Source: Antilocapra americana (taxonomy: Eukaryota; Chordata; Mammalia; Artiodactyla; Antilocapridae). Taken from it: 64,000 nt of DNA. Below the pieces are notes generated by a model. The model had not been told where the DNA came from and searched no databases. It saw only the letters and a list, made by a program, of their open reading frames with translations. The position numbers were made by a program, and so were the translations under genes. Positions 1 through 13,011 of the stretch are shown here, piece by piece. Positions within the stretch are counted from its first letter, which is position 1. The number at the start of each line of letters is the position of its first letter. The stretch spans positions 14,716,491 to 14,780,490 of the forward strand of contig ML662449.1 in NCBI GenBank assembly GCA_007570785.1. Reading direction: 5' to 3'.

Positions 1-3000
1 GTATTAGGTAACATTTTTAAATGAATTTTGATATCTGTTGACTTTCAAGTATTATTTCTAAGGTTATTGAGTAAAGGCAGCACTTGTATAAAATGAACAT
101 GTTCCTGAGATATCTTCTGTTCCCAAGAAACAAATCCCTCCTATGACAGCTTGGCGCACATTTTTACCTTTACTTGCAGTTAAAAAGCATCTCTGATTAG
201 CTGGGGGTAACAAAGCTGAAGAGTCCCTATAAAATACAAAAAGGGAATAGAAAAAGGAAACCAGCTTGGGTGAGCCTGTTTCCAGATGACTAAATTAGCC
301 TTCTATGTACCTAAACTAAAACCTAAGCATTTGAAGTGCCTCATGTTTGTGGAGAATCAGCAACTTAGTATAATTGCTATTCTCCTAACTTTTTATACAA
401 GTCTTTGGCAAAGATTGGCATTGTTTCAGTAGAATATAATCATGCATAAAAGTCTTTTTAAAACAACAAATAGTAAGATGTTTTAAATATACAAAGAGGA
501 ATATTGAAGTAGTTTGTTTAATATTTTAGCTTTGTTAAAAGCTTTGATTTTCTTACTGGTGTTTGCCTATAAATAAGTTTTCTTGGAACAGTTCAATTTC
601 AAATCGTATGCTGTATTTGAAATCAGCTTTCCATCAGTGGTCATGTATAATTTTCTTACCCTACAGCCCCATTGCCTACCTTGATGTGTTTTGAATGTTA
701 AAGAAACCAAGCTTTGGCCAAAATGAGAACATGCTAATAGAAAATTAAATCTATTGTGGGCATTTCTTGCTTGAATAAAAGTTAATCATATCAGGCCAGC
801 CTCAACGTGTTTTACAAGAAAGCATACTGATAAACTGGCCATTTGAAATGTTTGGCTCAGTGTTTAACTCTTGCAACAAGGCAATGTCTCAGTTGTTACA
901 AATTGTGAGAGAACTGGAATTGTCTCAGAAGTGTGTCTGAATCTTGGTTTAGACACCCATTAGAGTCATAGGCAAGTCATTTGAACTGAAAATGGTATCA
1001 CAAAAATAAATTCCCGAGTCAGTTATGACAATATCAACAATAGGATGCAGTTCTAACATTTTAGCATCTCTGAAAATCTGTGACACCTTAAAAACTGGGG
1101 CTAGGCAGTATTGACTATTTCCCTGCTTGTCCACGTGTGAACTCAATAATTGTATGCATTTATTGCTATTTAAAGTTGTCTTACAAAAAAATATTAAAGT
1201 GTCTTAGATTGGTCAGCAACGAAATGGTGCTTCAAGCAAAAGGGTCTACGAAAGCAGCAGGATATAAATTTCATAAGTGGGAGGATATAATCACTGGAAG
1301 AATAATCAAACTTCTTAAATTAGTGGCAACCAAGTTTTTCTTGGGACCTAAGCAGGGAAGGTGTCCATAAGCTATAATGCAAAGAATTGTTCAGCAAATG
1401 CCAAGCATTGCAATTTTATTCATAAGAAGTTGATACTGAAGTTTCAAAAAGGCTTCTGTAACCAATTTTAATTTTCAGTAAGGTCTGTTGTCATAGTTGA
1501 AAGTGTTTTCTTGTCCTTGATGGTGCATAAAAGTACATCTTGCAATTACCTTAGAGTTAGAAAAAAAGCAGAAAGTAATGAAAGTGTGAATTCAAACTTC
1601 ATTGGGTCTCAACCCCACATTGAGTCAGGTCTGTGACAGGATGCAGATGTGATGCCAACAGACATGCAAGGATAGACTTGGTAAAAATGCAGTATTATAA
1701 TACTGCGAGATTAATTGCTCTGATGTGGTGGTGTATGTATGTACTGGATTTTCCTCCCGGAAAGTTTCCAGCAGAATTCCATTCTGTAATGTGTGAAGAC
1801 TCGAGTCTATAGAAAAGTTTAAAAAGTTAACGTCACATAGCCTTTTTTGATGTTCTGATTAGAAGAAACTCAAAGACAAAATGTCTGGATTATCAACAGT
1901 TACATAAAAATATACTTAGAAAAATAGTATTTGGTATTTAAAATACTGTAGTAAAATGAACAGTAATTGAGTAGTGTTGTAAAGTTTTTTTACCACTTTT
2001 TGTGCTTTTTTATCTCTGACACATGGTAAAGTTAACCATAATTCCATAATATATCTAGTCCATGTTTAGGTTTCCCCAACAGTTCCTGAGAATGTTTTTC
2101 ATAGTTTGTGTTTTTCCCATATGAGTACCCAATTTAGGTTCATGCTTTTTGCATTTGTAGTTTTTAATGTCAGTGATCATTGTTCTTTTTAAAATACTTG
2201 GTTAGTATGCAGATGTGTTTTTTTTTAAAGTATGTTCTCTTTTTTCATGTTTATCTAAGCATAGTTTGTTTATATTTTGTATTGTCGCTATCCCAACTGA
2301 CAAATCCCTCCTGTGTACCTCTACCTTGATAACTTTGCTTTCAGAGTACACTTACCATTTTTATTTACCTATTTTATTCTAGAGTCCACAGGGAATAAGC
2401 CCCTATTAGCTTACAAAAGTTACATATTTAATACTATTTTTGTAAATCAGCATTTTAAGGTGTTTCTGCTCGTGTTATAAAAAATAATAGTTACTTGTAG
2501 TTGATTTTGTGGTGCTCATATCAATGATGTCTAGAGAACTAACGTAGATCTTTGGGAAGTGAAGCTTTATGATAGAAGGTTTAGGCAATTCAGAAATTTT
2601 TTTCTATCCCCAGCACCTGGCTTATACTCCAAGGTCAAATATGGTTGTGGGAATTTCAGGTTTTATACTTGGATCCTGGGCAGCATAGAAAATAAAAAGC
2701 TTCCCCTTTTAAGACCCAGAAAAAGTTGCAGAACACTTTGGAATATTCCAATTTCCATAACGCTGCCCAATAAGAGAAGCTTAGAAATACCATGTTAAAG
2801 CTGTATGCATCACTGCTCTGAATAAAACTGGTGTTCTATTAATGAGAAAGGGGGAGAGTGAATTGAAAGTCTTAACTATAAAAGTTGAATGAAAAAGACA
2901 AAAGGCAGTTGACTATGATAAAATAAGTCTCTAAGCTTTGAGGTATTGAAAATAGCAAAGAAATTGCTCCTCTTACAGTGGCAGTTGTTTTGTCATTCAC

Positions 3001-6000
3001 TGTGAAAAAAAATCTGTACGGGGTGGCAAACAAAACCATTTTCTCCTTGTCTTTGTTTCTAATGGCCATGTGTCGATTTTCAAGATAAACTGCTTAAGCT
3101 AGTATCCTGACATTCCAAGATGAAGACTTGAAAACCTAAAGGAATGGTGACATTACCAGAAGTTGAGGGAGAAAGGCCCTGTGTAGGAGTTGGGAAAATT
3201 TATATGGGAAATCTATTATTTACTTTGTGGAAAAGGGTTAAGCCATAGTTCCATGCAAGCAGGATACACTTTTTTTGTGTGTGCTCCAGCAGGATTATCC
3301 ATAAGAGATCCATTATGGGTGGACTGAATGTTAATTTTTTGTACTTGCTACCCTAAACTGAAGTTCCTGACCCAGAACATCCTTTTTCTACAACTGTGAC
3401 AGGAAAAGAAACTAGGCCTTCCTCCTCTGATCTCAGAAGTTCTGAGATCAGATACTGAAAATGATACCAGACTGCATGGCTGCATCAGGTAAGAACCAAC
3501 CATTCCTAAGTATTTTTGGCCTTTTTGTGGTTCTTCCAGCTCTTAGACACAGAAAGTAGTGTGTTTTCCATCTTGTTCTTTAGACTATTGGCCCATAAGA
3601 AATCGTATTCTTGAGTCCACCTCAAGTCTGAGTCTTAAAGACATGAAAAGGTGGGACCAAGTCCTGAGCTTTGGCATTGACAAGCCTCCCCTTTAGGTTA
3701 TGTTAAGCATTACAGCTGGTGTGTTTGCTTGCTTATTTTTAAAGACCAAGAGCAGAAATGGTTAGTCTGTCTACAGGAAGAAAAATTTCTGCTTCTGAAA
3801 GTGTTTACAACTAGATCACAAGTTAAGAGGCTACAATGTAAAAAATAGACCATATAACTACTTAGATTTATCTGTGCATAGCCACATATAAAAATCATCC
3901 TGATTTTAGTAAGCTAGGTTGCTCCCCAGGATATTCCTCTTTATTCTGTGAGGTGATGGTGCAGTAAATTCCACTTGTGTAAGTATTTACACATATTGTG
4001 CTCCATAGAGCCTTAGCTGGCTACACATTGCTTTCACTGGGCTGGATAGGCTCTGCTTGTCTCTTAATTTAAAATTTCTTGTACTTTCTGACCATCAAGA
4101 TGAAGAAAGGACTCCCTTAGAAACAGTTCTTTTAAAAAAAAGTTAATTTTTCACCTTTCATTAATTCAAGCTCTCCAAAACTTGTATTAATTTAAAACAA
4201 ATTTTGTTTATACAACTACATGTAGTTATAATACATAGCTAAGGTAGGAAATCGTGTTAATTCATAAATTGTACCTGTTAATACTCACCTAAGTTGTCAA
4301 TCTTAGTTCTTCAGGGTGACCCCTGAAGCCGTTACTTTGTCTCCATGAAGCAGCTGTGTGGATCTTCTATCATTTAAAAGAACTTCCAGAGTTTTTCTGA
4401 ATTCAGTCATCATGTCACAAAATAAATAGATGATTAATATTAATGAGGTTCCTAGATTCAAAGAAACCATAATCATTGAGTAGCTACAGGGTTCCTTAGT
4501 AGATATAAAGTCACAACCTCAGGAAACATTCAGTTTTTGGCAAATCTGAACTATAAGTTTCTCAGGCTGCCTTTGCAAATAAATTTGAGAATGTGCCTGG
4601 ATTGTTGGTCATCTACTCCATCAAGATGATTCATTTCTGAACATCCATGGAATTTTGGAGTTTTAGAATAATCTTGGAAAAATATGCATTCAAACACCTC
4701 ATAGTCCAGCTGAGGTTCTGTGAAAGTGTATTGTTTTTCATGAAACTTCTAAAATAGAAGCTAAAATTTTCTTAAGTTTGAAAAATACTGTTTCACTGAT
4801 TCTTAGAAAAAGGCTCTCTAAGAAAGCTCCAATAAATAATGCATTCAAATATGAAGAAACCATGTGTTCACAACTTCTGATTTTTGAATTCAAAGAAGGG
4901 GAAGAAAGAGACAAAGATGACAGTGTGAAACACTTCTTCCAAAACCTTTTCTTTACTTTGCTCACAAGGAACTTAAGAGCTATGCCTTCTGGAATTGTCC
5001 CTTGGAAATTTTCACATGGTGAGCCAATAGAATGAGAGAGAAGACTTCTCTGAAGTGGGAGATAGAATTTTTGAACGAGAAATGAGTTAAGTTGACAAGT
5101 GACTGGAACCTTTTGGGGCAGATCACTTCGTAAAGTTCATACTGAGGTTGATTCCCCTTAAAAGTACTTGAACAGTACCCATTGACAAACATTTGTACAC
5201 CTAAAAGAAGCAAGTAATCCATTTTTAAGACCTCTGATCTTCAATATGCAGTATGGTTCAGGCCATACCTGTTATCTTTTCAAGTTTTGCACTTAGAGAA
5301 TAATTAAACATGAGGTTCATGAAGTTTAGACTTCAGAGCCCTGTCTTACAGGAGGTCCTTTCCAAAGCCCTTTGGGGATCTTAGCTGTTTATAGTGATTG
5401 TCAGTTTTTTTGATTGGTGATTTTTATGATTTGTGCTCTCAGAAATATTCACTTTTGTACGTAATTTTATGTTTGTAATTTTGTACTGAATCATGTCCTC
5501 CCTCCCTCAATTATGTTAGCTTTTGGATAACTGCAGAACCTGGATCCACCACTGTTGTACACCATTTGTTACTTGTTTTCCTTCAGTCCCACAGTTACTT
5601 TGGGGGGATGGGGTTATTCTTTTGAAAACAGGAAAATTAAATGAACCAGTGCATCCTAGATACTGTGATTCCCAAGCCTTCTTTCTTGGTTCCCAGAAAA
5701 ACGAGTAGTTAGATCCTCAGGCTTCCGGCAGGAGACTGCAAGAAATCTCTGGGCATCTGACCAGCTCAGAGGGGAGGAACTAAACGTACTGGCAGAAGTT
5801 CTCCAACTTTAATCTCAATCAGACCACTCCAATGAAGATCACAACAGACAAGCCCCACTCAGGGACAAAGCCTTCCAGTTAATTTTTTTTATTCTCATGC
5901 TTTTAAGTATGAACAACTAAGGATTACCAGGCATTTGAGGGCAGCCTCAGTATGAAAGATAAAACAGGAAACATGGGGGGGGAAAATGAAAACAATGCAC

Positions 6001-6125
6001 AGGCAAGCAAAGTAAACAGACAAAAACTTACCAATAACTTAAGTAGTTAAGCTATAGCAGCCAAGAAATAAGAAAATAATACATTAGAGGTAAGTTTAGA
6101 GAACAAAAAAGCTTAATTAACTGAT
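1..6125. other. Intergenic block with no recognised gene or repeat
   Basis: AT-rich sequence with no convincing coding exon: all open frames are short and none matches a protein I know. Polyadenylation-type hexamers occur (for example near 774 and 2,820), but nothing marks them as used. No BovB, Bov-tA, CHR, MIR or L2 consensus was recognised, which is unusual against the repeat density of the rest of the window. It could be a distal 3' UTR or an intron of an upstream gene, or unique intergenic DNA; the sequence alone does not decide. Confidence 0.5.
3427..3451. repeat. Short inverted repeat
   Basis: Two perfect 11-bp arms (CTGATCTCAGA and its reverse complement) are separated by AGT. It could form a short hairpin. 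There is no run of T or other sign of an RNA gene. Confidence 0.7.
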
Positions 6126-6396
6126 TTTTTTTTTTAAGATTTGACTGTACTTGGTCTTTGTTGCTTTGTGAGGGCTTTCTCTAGTTTTGGCAAGAAGGGG
6201 CTACTCTTCATTACAGTATGTGGGCTTCTCGTGGCTTCTCTGATGGAGCACAGGCTATACGTGTGCAGGCTTCAGTAGTTGTGGCACACGGGCTTTGTTG
6301 CTCTGAGGCATGTGGAGTCTTCCCAGACCAGGGATCGAACACAGGTTCCCTGCATTGGCAGATGGTTCCCTATCTCCTGTACCACCAGGGAAGTCC
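6126..6396 (-). mobile_element. CHR-type tRNA-Glu SINE
   Basis: Reverse-oriented: a T-rich tail on the left, the body words about 'gctttctctag' and 'cagtagttgtggcac', and the tRNA-derived head complement ending in 'accaccagggaagtcc'. The length is near full for the family. Confidence 0.9.
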
Positions 6397-6694
6397 TGAT
6401 AATTAAATTTTTAATTTCTGCTATTCTGTAAAGGTTTAAGTTGAAGTCTCCCTAAAATAGACAAATCACACAGAGAGAATGATATTTGCATACATGATGA
6501 AATGATTACTGCTTTAAGTCTAGTAATCATCTATCATCCCCATACGAAGTTATTACAGTATTACTGACCATATTCCTTATGCTGTATATTACATTCTCTT
6601 GGCTTATTGATTTTGTAACTCGAGGACTGTACCTCTTAATCCCTTCACCTATTTCACCCCAAGTCTGTTTCTGTTGTACGTTTGTTTTGCTTTT

Positions 6695-6948
6695 CATTTT
6701 TATTATTTTTTGTCTGTGCTGGGTCTTCATGGCTGCTTGTGGGCTTTCTCTAGTCGCAGCGAGTGAGGGTTGCTTTTCATTGCAGCACAGAGGATTCTCG
6801 TGGTGGCTTCACTTGTTGCAGAGCACAGGCTCTAGAGTTGTGGCATATGGGCCCCACAGCATGTGGAATCTTTGTGGACCCGGGATAGAACAAATGTCCC
6901 TTGCATTGCAAGGTGGATTCTTAATGACTACATGACCAGGGAAGTCCC
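6695..6948 (-). mobile_element. CHR-type tRNA-Glu SINE with TSD
   Basis: Same family and orientation as the element 300 bp to the left. It is bounded by a 12-bp target duplication with one mismatch (TGTTTTGCTTTT at 6,683 and TGTTTTGGTTTT at 6,949), which fixes its edges. Confidence 0.9.
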
Positions 6949-7229
6949 TGTTTTGGTTTTTAGATTCCACCTTTATAATCATTTTAATAATTGGCTCATC
7001 TGGAATTTTAGTGTAAGATGCTATTATTGTACTGCATATATTTCATATTTTCCTATTCATATTTTTATAGATAGATGTAATCCTAGTATATATACAATTT
7101 ATATATATTCCTTAGCCTGGAGAATCTTTATCATTTTAGAGGAAAATGTAATGAAAGTTAGTAACCCTCCTTCCAGGTAAATGCTTATGTCCCCTAAATT
7201 TTGTATATAATTTCAGGTCTCTGATGTAG

Positions 7230-7392
7230 TTTTTACACAAATAATAACCTTACATAGACTGGGCTTTTTCACCTAGTGAGATGACATATCTTGCCTGTTG
7301 TGCCATATCAGTATGTAAAGAGCTTCCTCTTCATTTTTTAGGGCTGTGTTATATTCCATTAGAAGAATATACCATCAATAATTTAACCATAT
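7230..7392 (-). mobile_element. Degraded L1M 3'-end fragment
   Basis: Text such as 'gttatattccattagaagaatataccatcaataatttaacc' (split here: gttatattccat / ataccatcaat / atttaacc) resembles the reverse complement of the 3' region of old L1 elements. It runs directly into a MIR. The assignment is tentative. Confidence 0.4.
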
Positions 7393-7580
7393 AGTCTATA
7401 AAATGGGAATAACACCCACCCATAAAGTACTTACACATAATACTCATAAGGTTATTCATTCCCATCTGTAAGATGGGAATAATACCTACCTCATAAGGTT
7501 ATGAGGATTAAATGAGTTTATACATATAAAGCATTTAGAACAATGTTCAGAAGTAAGTGTAAGTGCTAATTTCTTGCTGC
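7393..7580 (+). repeat. MIR SINE with internal partial duplication
   Basis: Contains the MIR core and tail words 'taagatgggaataatacc', 'cctcataaggttatgagg' and 'attaaatgagtt'. The 'atgggaata...cataaggttat' segment appears twice (7,401-7,455 and 7,474-7,503), so this is either a local duplication or two overlapping MIR copies. Confidence 0.8.
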
Positions 7581-8439
7581 TACTCTAAAGAAGCTTATAC
7601 ATGTGTGACTGTATACAGATGATAAATTTGCAGAAGTGAAATACTGTATCAATGGGTTTGTGTGTTTGTAACTTAATGGGTGTAGATATGGGCTGAAGTA
7701 TGGCCTTAGTTGCTGCAATGGGAACAATTATGTAAACTCTTACAAAGTGCATCAATTCAAGCTAATTATTCTAAGATACCATGATGATCACTGATAAATG
7801 GGTCTCCTGTGATAGTGACATCTGAGAAACATTTGCAGCATTCCTGGCCTTTCAATTTGTTTCATAACAGGAAGCCTGCTGTTTAGAAGGATCTGTTTAT
7901 CCTTATCCTTATCATTTATTATGTATAATAGTTGCTGCTACCCCTAAATAAAGTTTTTACTCTGGTTTTATTTTTCTTGTAATTTTTTATATGTATACTG
8001 GATACCTTATAACAAAATATTAAAAACAAATACCCAGGATATTAAGACAGCAAAGTTGGAAAAGTTTCATTATTCTTTAAAGTTGAATCTGCTGGAGGAC
8101 AAAAAGGAGATAGTACTAATGAACTGAAGCCTGAATTTGGGACACCATACAAAATAAGAACAGTCCAGAATGTCTTTTGATACTGTGGAAGAATTGGTAC
8201 AATAATAAAGCAATTAGTTGTATTTCCAGAATGAAAAATGACTGCTATTTTAATAATCTATATTGTTACTATATATTGCTTACTATTGCAGGTTACCTAA
8301 ATGTAGATACAATTTAAAATAGTTAAATGTATTATTAAAGTTTTAAAGTGCTAATAACTGCATAGTCCATCTAAATGGCAATAGTTACAGGTTATGAGAT
8401 TTAAAACTTGCAATTATTGGTAGGGAACTTGTTAAAAAT
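7581..8439. other. Unassigned AT-rich sequence
   Basis: No coding signal, RNA gene or nameable repeat seen. Confidence 0.4.
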
Positions 8440-8640
8440 TAAAACAATATCATGTTATTATTCAGCAATAAAAGAAAAAGTTCTAGTTATGTATGCAACA
8501 AAAGAGTACATCTCAAAAGCATTATGTAGATGAAAGAAGCCAGACACAAAGGAGGAAATACCTCCGATTGCATTTTTATAAAACTCATGAGAAAACAAAA
8601 CTAATGTAAAATAATAGAAACTGATTACACAGGTACTATA
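8440..8640 (+). mobile_element. L1M ORF2 3'-end fragment
   Basis: Matches the well-known L1 segment 'attcagcaataaaa', 'caaaagcattatg', 'gaaagaagccagacac' in forward orientation. Only this short piece is recognisable and it has no open frame. Confidence 0.7.
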
Positions 8641-9625
8641 CAACTTTACAAAACTCATCACAATGATGATTTAATGTGTATTTTTATATTAAACCTTAAT
8701 TGAAAAATACAGTAACAGTTAAAATACCATGTTTCTGTGCATGCATTCTGTATGTATAATAAATGACTAGAAACCATAACTTTCAAGAGTTTTAAAAATC
8801 AAGGTGATAAAAGCAAGAAAAATTGCATGTATTTACATTTATGTTAATATGTAAAATATATTTAGATATATTTACAACCATCAACTGATTTTAATTCTGA
8901 AGTTAAAATAACTGCAACAACATTTTCAGGTATAAAATATTTTTAAAGACTTGCAAAAAACAGAACATATACATATTATGATCTAGATAATGGTTCTGCT
9001 TTTTGCAAAACATCTACTGAAATGTGAAAACTTAGGAAGATAAATATATCAAAGTGGTAAAATTTTGTCATTAATGACATTTCAGGTGTTTCATAAGTAA
9101 ATTGTAATAATTTAATAGAAAAAATCACTTTATTAATAAAGTTTCAAAGATGTTAGTGGTTTTTACTGATTTTATGGACATGATAGAAACATCTGAAATA
9201 ACAGATCAAACTTTATTGGTAGTATATTAAAAATAAGTTCAGTAAGAAATCTTACATAAAATCCAAATTGAATTTAGTACAGATTGGTTAGAAAGAAAGT
9301 CTGGACTTTTAAACAAAAGCTTAGAAAATTTTCTGGATATTTTAAACTAACACTAATTTACTTTATGCAACTATCTCTGGATGATGTGATAAAAAAATAT
9401 AAATCACTATAGAAAGTTTGATTTTTCTATATCAAATCAAAAGATCAAAGAATTAAATTATATGGTTGAAAGGTAGGGAATTGAAATAATCAAAAATAAT
9501 AACTGAATAATCAATTAAAAAATTGGAAGAATATTTGGACTTCCACAGGCAACCTGTGGTACAAGAGCTGAAAAAGCAGTTTAGAAATTGAACCAAGCCT
9601 CATATATTTAGTTTAACAGAAATTG
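8641..9625. other. AT-rich sequence, nothing assigned
   Basis: Low-GC sequence with many short A/T runs. It may contain further decayed L1 DNA, but no segment is clear enough to name. Confidence 0.4.
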
Positions 9626-9737
9626 TGGGAATTCCCTGGTTGTCTAGTGGTTAGGACTCTGTGCTTTCAATCCTGATAGGGGAACTGAAATCATACAAAC
9701 TGCACAGTGCCACCAAGAAAGAAAGAAATGAAATTAC
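9626..9737 (+). mobile_element. Short CHR-1-type SINE
   Basis: Head 'gggaattccctggttgtc' and 'agtggttaggactctg' in forward orientation, tail made of GAAA repeats. A short direct repeat GAAATTG at 9,619-9,625 and 9,738-9,744 is a plausible TSD. Confidence 0.85.
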
Positions 9738-10808
9738 GAAATTGGAGACTTGGGGAAATAAAATTTTTTTTAAAAGATTCAACTTTAATAAAATATTCTA
9801 ACATGTCAGTTTCTTTTGGCTTTATAAGACGCCAGTTTGAGTTATTAAAGCTGATAGATTAATTCAATAATTTGATTTAAATGATTAAATACATAAAAAA
9901 TAAGGAAACTATGAAAGACAAAGTGAAATATATAAATGAAATATGAAATATAAAAAAGATTATCAAAATTACATATATATAAACACGTTTGTTGTTTGAC
10001 CATTAAAGTGAAGTGAAAAATACAATGAGCAGCTCTTTCAACAGTGAGTCCAAAATCTTGGCCAGATTATAATTAGCATGTTCTGTGGATTGAAGTTGAG
10101 TGAAAAATAATATTACTAAGCCAAATAGTTAACTATGGGGTTCCAATAAATAAAGTTATGACTTACTTGATAGAGAAATTAAACATACAAAGCTTCAGTA
10201 TTATAAAGAAAATTTTCAAAGTAATTTTTAGGGTAGTTCAGCAGAAACAGAAATTCTCAACCTTTTTAATATAGCTACTGACTCTCAGTTTAATGGGGAA
10301 GACATTGGAACAGTCTTTAAATCTCTATAGGGCTGCATTTACTTAGCTAGCTAAGTGACAGTTGTATCAAATAAAAACTAACACCAACAATTTCTTAAAA
10401 TCAAAGACTTGGTAATTATAAAGACAATTTGATGATTGTGTCCTAACTTGATACTATCTATGTATTTTTAGTTTATTTAGGAAGTTAAAAGGAATATATT
10501 TTAATTAAATTTGTTCTTGAATATCATTCCTGGCTTGCATAAATATTATGTTTTTTTTCCTTCACAAGCACTTAGGAGAATTACTGTTTCTCTTTTTTTT
10601 GAAAAGGTGTTTTGTTGCCTGGAGTGTTTTGAGAATTTTCAAGGACAGAAGGTAAGTGCAGATTCCCTTCCTTTCAATTAGTGTTTTCTATCTGACTCAG
10701 CCACAAAGATAAAAATTTTTTTAAATAGTGCAATTTCACCATTCATAAGCTTCTTTGCTATTATTTCAGTCTGATAGGGATCTTTCAAACTGATCTTTCA
10801 GCCTGCTA
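9738..10808. other. AT-rich intergenic sequence
   Basis: No gene or named repeat recognised over this ~1.1 kb. Confidence 0.4.
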
Positions 10809-11014
10809 GGGCTTCCCTGGTGGCTCAGAGGGTAGAGTCTGCCTGCAATGCGGGAGACCCAGGTTTGATCCCGAGGTCAGGAAGATTCACCTGGAGAAGG
10901 AAATGGCAACCCATTCCAGTTATTCTTACATGGAGAATCCCCATGGACAGAGGAGCCTGGCTGGCTACAGTCCATGGGGTTGTAAAGAGTTGCACATGAC
11001 TGAGCGACTTCACT
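10809..11014 (+). mobile_element. Bov-tA SINE
   Basis: Full structure: tRNA-like head 'gggcttccctggtggctcag', then the Bov-A part ('ggagaaggaaatggcaaccc', 'catggacagaggagcctgg', 'gactgagcgacttcact'). The family is restricted to ruminants. Confidence 0.95.
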
Positions 11015-11284
11015 CAAGGGTCTTTCTAATCCCTTGACTATCTAATAGTGGGTACACATTAGAAAGCAATTTCACAGTGTCCCGTTATCTTCTAAACTTG
11101 TCTAACAGACTGCAAGTTGCTGTCATTCTCTTTAACCCAAAAGTGGGTTGGTGGTCTTATGGCTGTAGCCAGGCGACCATGACAGCATTATGAGCCCCTG
11201 GTACTTCTGTGGAGGTGAAGTTCAGGAAAATGTTTACTGAGTAAATGTTTTTCACTTTTACAAATGCTCAGTATGATGTTTGTG

Positions 11285-11620
11285 TACTGGGTCCTGTTAG
11301 TTGCTGAAATTGCAATGACAAGTAAAATACTGAGGGTCCTATCTGCCACCAAAGATACAAAAAAATAAAAAGCGCTCAGTGCTATGAAAGGAGTGTGTAC
11401 AAGTTGTGATAAGGTATGAAAGCGGGGTGCCTAATCCAGAACTGACTGGGCGTGATGGGGAAGGCAAGGGACACTGTTTTGAGTAGCCTTTGAGAACCAA
11501 GGAGTCAGCTTCGTGGAGAAGGCAGAAAGGGCAAAAGAGGCAGAGGTAACAGCAAGAGGGAATGCCCCAAAGCACAGAGTGGTGTGATGTGTCTACAGTA
11601 TACAGAAAGGAACACACACA
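11285..11620 (-). mobile_element. L2 LINE 3' region
   Basis: Reverse-oriented L2 text: 'agtgctatgaaaggagtgtg', a glycine/lysine-like purine tract, 'gaggtaacagcaagagggaa' and 'gccccaaagcacagag'. Ancient, heavily diverged and without coding capacity. Confidence 0.6.
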
Positions 11621-11718
11621 GTCAGACAGTGGCTCCTCTCTCCCTCATTAGCCATTCTCCTATATAACAAGGGTGGGAGTTGTTGGGGATCTGATGATGA
11701 CAAATAATAAGCTTGCTA

Positions 11719-11865
11719 TAACATTTAATCCTCTCAAGAACCTTGTCAGATGCCATCATCCCTGTTTTACAAATGAAAGGAATCTAAACAAGTCAGGTTT
11801 TCACTTGCCCATGGTGACAGAATGAAGGAATGACAGATCAGTTAGGATGTAAATCCTGGCCTTCT
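11719..11865 (-). repeat. MIR SINE
   Basis: Reverse-complement MIR pattern: 'ttaatcctctcaagaacc', 'catccctgttttacaaatga' and 'cttgcccatggtgacag'. Confidence 0.75.
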
Positions 11866-12059
11866 GTTTCCACCACTGTTAGGAAGGCACAGTGCAGTCC
11901 AGTGGAGGAAGACAGGGATGTATAAGCATCAAACAGGATTACAAATAAGGTGTGAAAATGATGCTTTGATGTTAGAATTCTGTCTGAAAGTAATAGCATT
12001 AGGTCTTTTAAGAATGATCTGTTGCTCAATCTCAGTAGTAATCTTGAAAGTACAATTTA

Positions 12060-12960
12060 AAACAATGAGACAGCATTTCACACAAAGATTAAAGGTCTTA
12101 TAAGACCAAGTTTGGTGAGGATGTGTAAAAACAGGAAATCTCATGCTTGCTGCTGTGAGTATAATTGGCACAATTTAGCAATATCTAGAAAAGTTGAAGA
12201 GGTATATATTTCTGAGATTCTTTTGTACACATATCCAAGGAGTTGTATGAGAATGTTTATTGCACTATTTCTAACACCTAAAGCTGGAAATAAACTAGGT
12301 ATCCAATAGGAGAATGGACAGATGGTAATACAGTCATATACTGGGATACCATGCATAGTTAACAATGAATGGACAAAGATAAATTTAAAAAATTACTTGA
12401 GTGAAAAATCTGTTTGCAAAATAGTATACTTTCTACGTGGGGTTCCTAGGTGGCACTTGTGGTAGGAACCCACCTGCCAAAGCAGAAGAAAAAAAGATTT
12501 CTGGGTCAGGAAGATCCCTTGGAGGAGGGCATGGCAACCCACTCCAGTGTTCTTGCCTGGAAAATCCCATGGACAGAGGAGCCTGGTGGGCTATAGTCCA
12601 TAGGGGCACACAGAGTCAAACACGACTGAAGTGACTTAGCACGCATGTATGCCATCTACTTAAAATATGCCAAGTTGTTGTATTATATTTTTTTAATTCA
12701 TATAATGCTATATATTAGTAATATAAAGACGTGTAGTTCTGGGAAAATACCAAATTTAGATAAGAGATTATGATTACTTGGGAGAATAAGGGTGATAAAA
12801 GGTTGTTGGGAATAGGGAGTTTGACGTTTTGTTTCATGAAAAAAAATAAAGCAAATATGGAAAAAATTTAAAACAGAAGAATAGTTGATAAATGGGTATT
12901 GCGTTACTGTCTATTGCAATATTTTACAGAGATTTTTGAAAAACAAGGGAACTGACAGTT
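12060..12960 (+). mobile_element. L1M 3' end, split by a Bov-tA
   Basis: Forward ORF2 3'-end text ('gcactatttctaacacc', 'gctggaaataaactaggtat', 'gaatggacagatggtaatac', 'actgggataccatgcat') precedes the SINE at 12,439. 3' UTR-like sequence with 'aggttgttgggaat' and A-rich stretches follows it. No open frame survives. Confidence 0.65.
12439..12648 (+). mobile_element. Bov-tA SINE inserted in L1
   Basis: Diverged head ('ggttcctaggtggca') but a clear Bov-A body ('gaggagggcatggcaaccc', 'catggacagaggagcctgg', 'cacgactgaagtgactt'). Confidence 0.9.
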
Positions 12961-13011
12961 TAATTATCTGCAAAGTGAGAATTTTTTTTTTAACAAACTG
13001 ACTTTTAAACC

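Noticed and set aside
4738..5222. Open frames on both strands as a small gene
   Set aside because: Frames on opposite strands overlap, lack splice or promoter context and resemble no known family.
6579..7180. Overlapping 118- and 105-codon frames on the plus strand
   Set aside because: They read through a reverse CHR SINE and flanking L1-like text; the translation is repeat-derived.
10809..11014. tRNA gene call from the tRNA-like SINE heads
   Set aside because: The heads are only tRNA-Glu-derived promoters fused to Bov-A bodies and do not fold as full tRNAs; the same applies to all CHR and Bov-tA copies.
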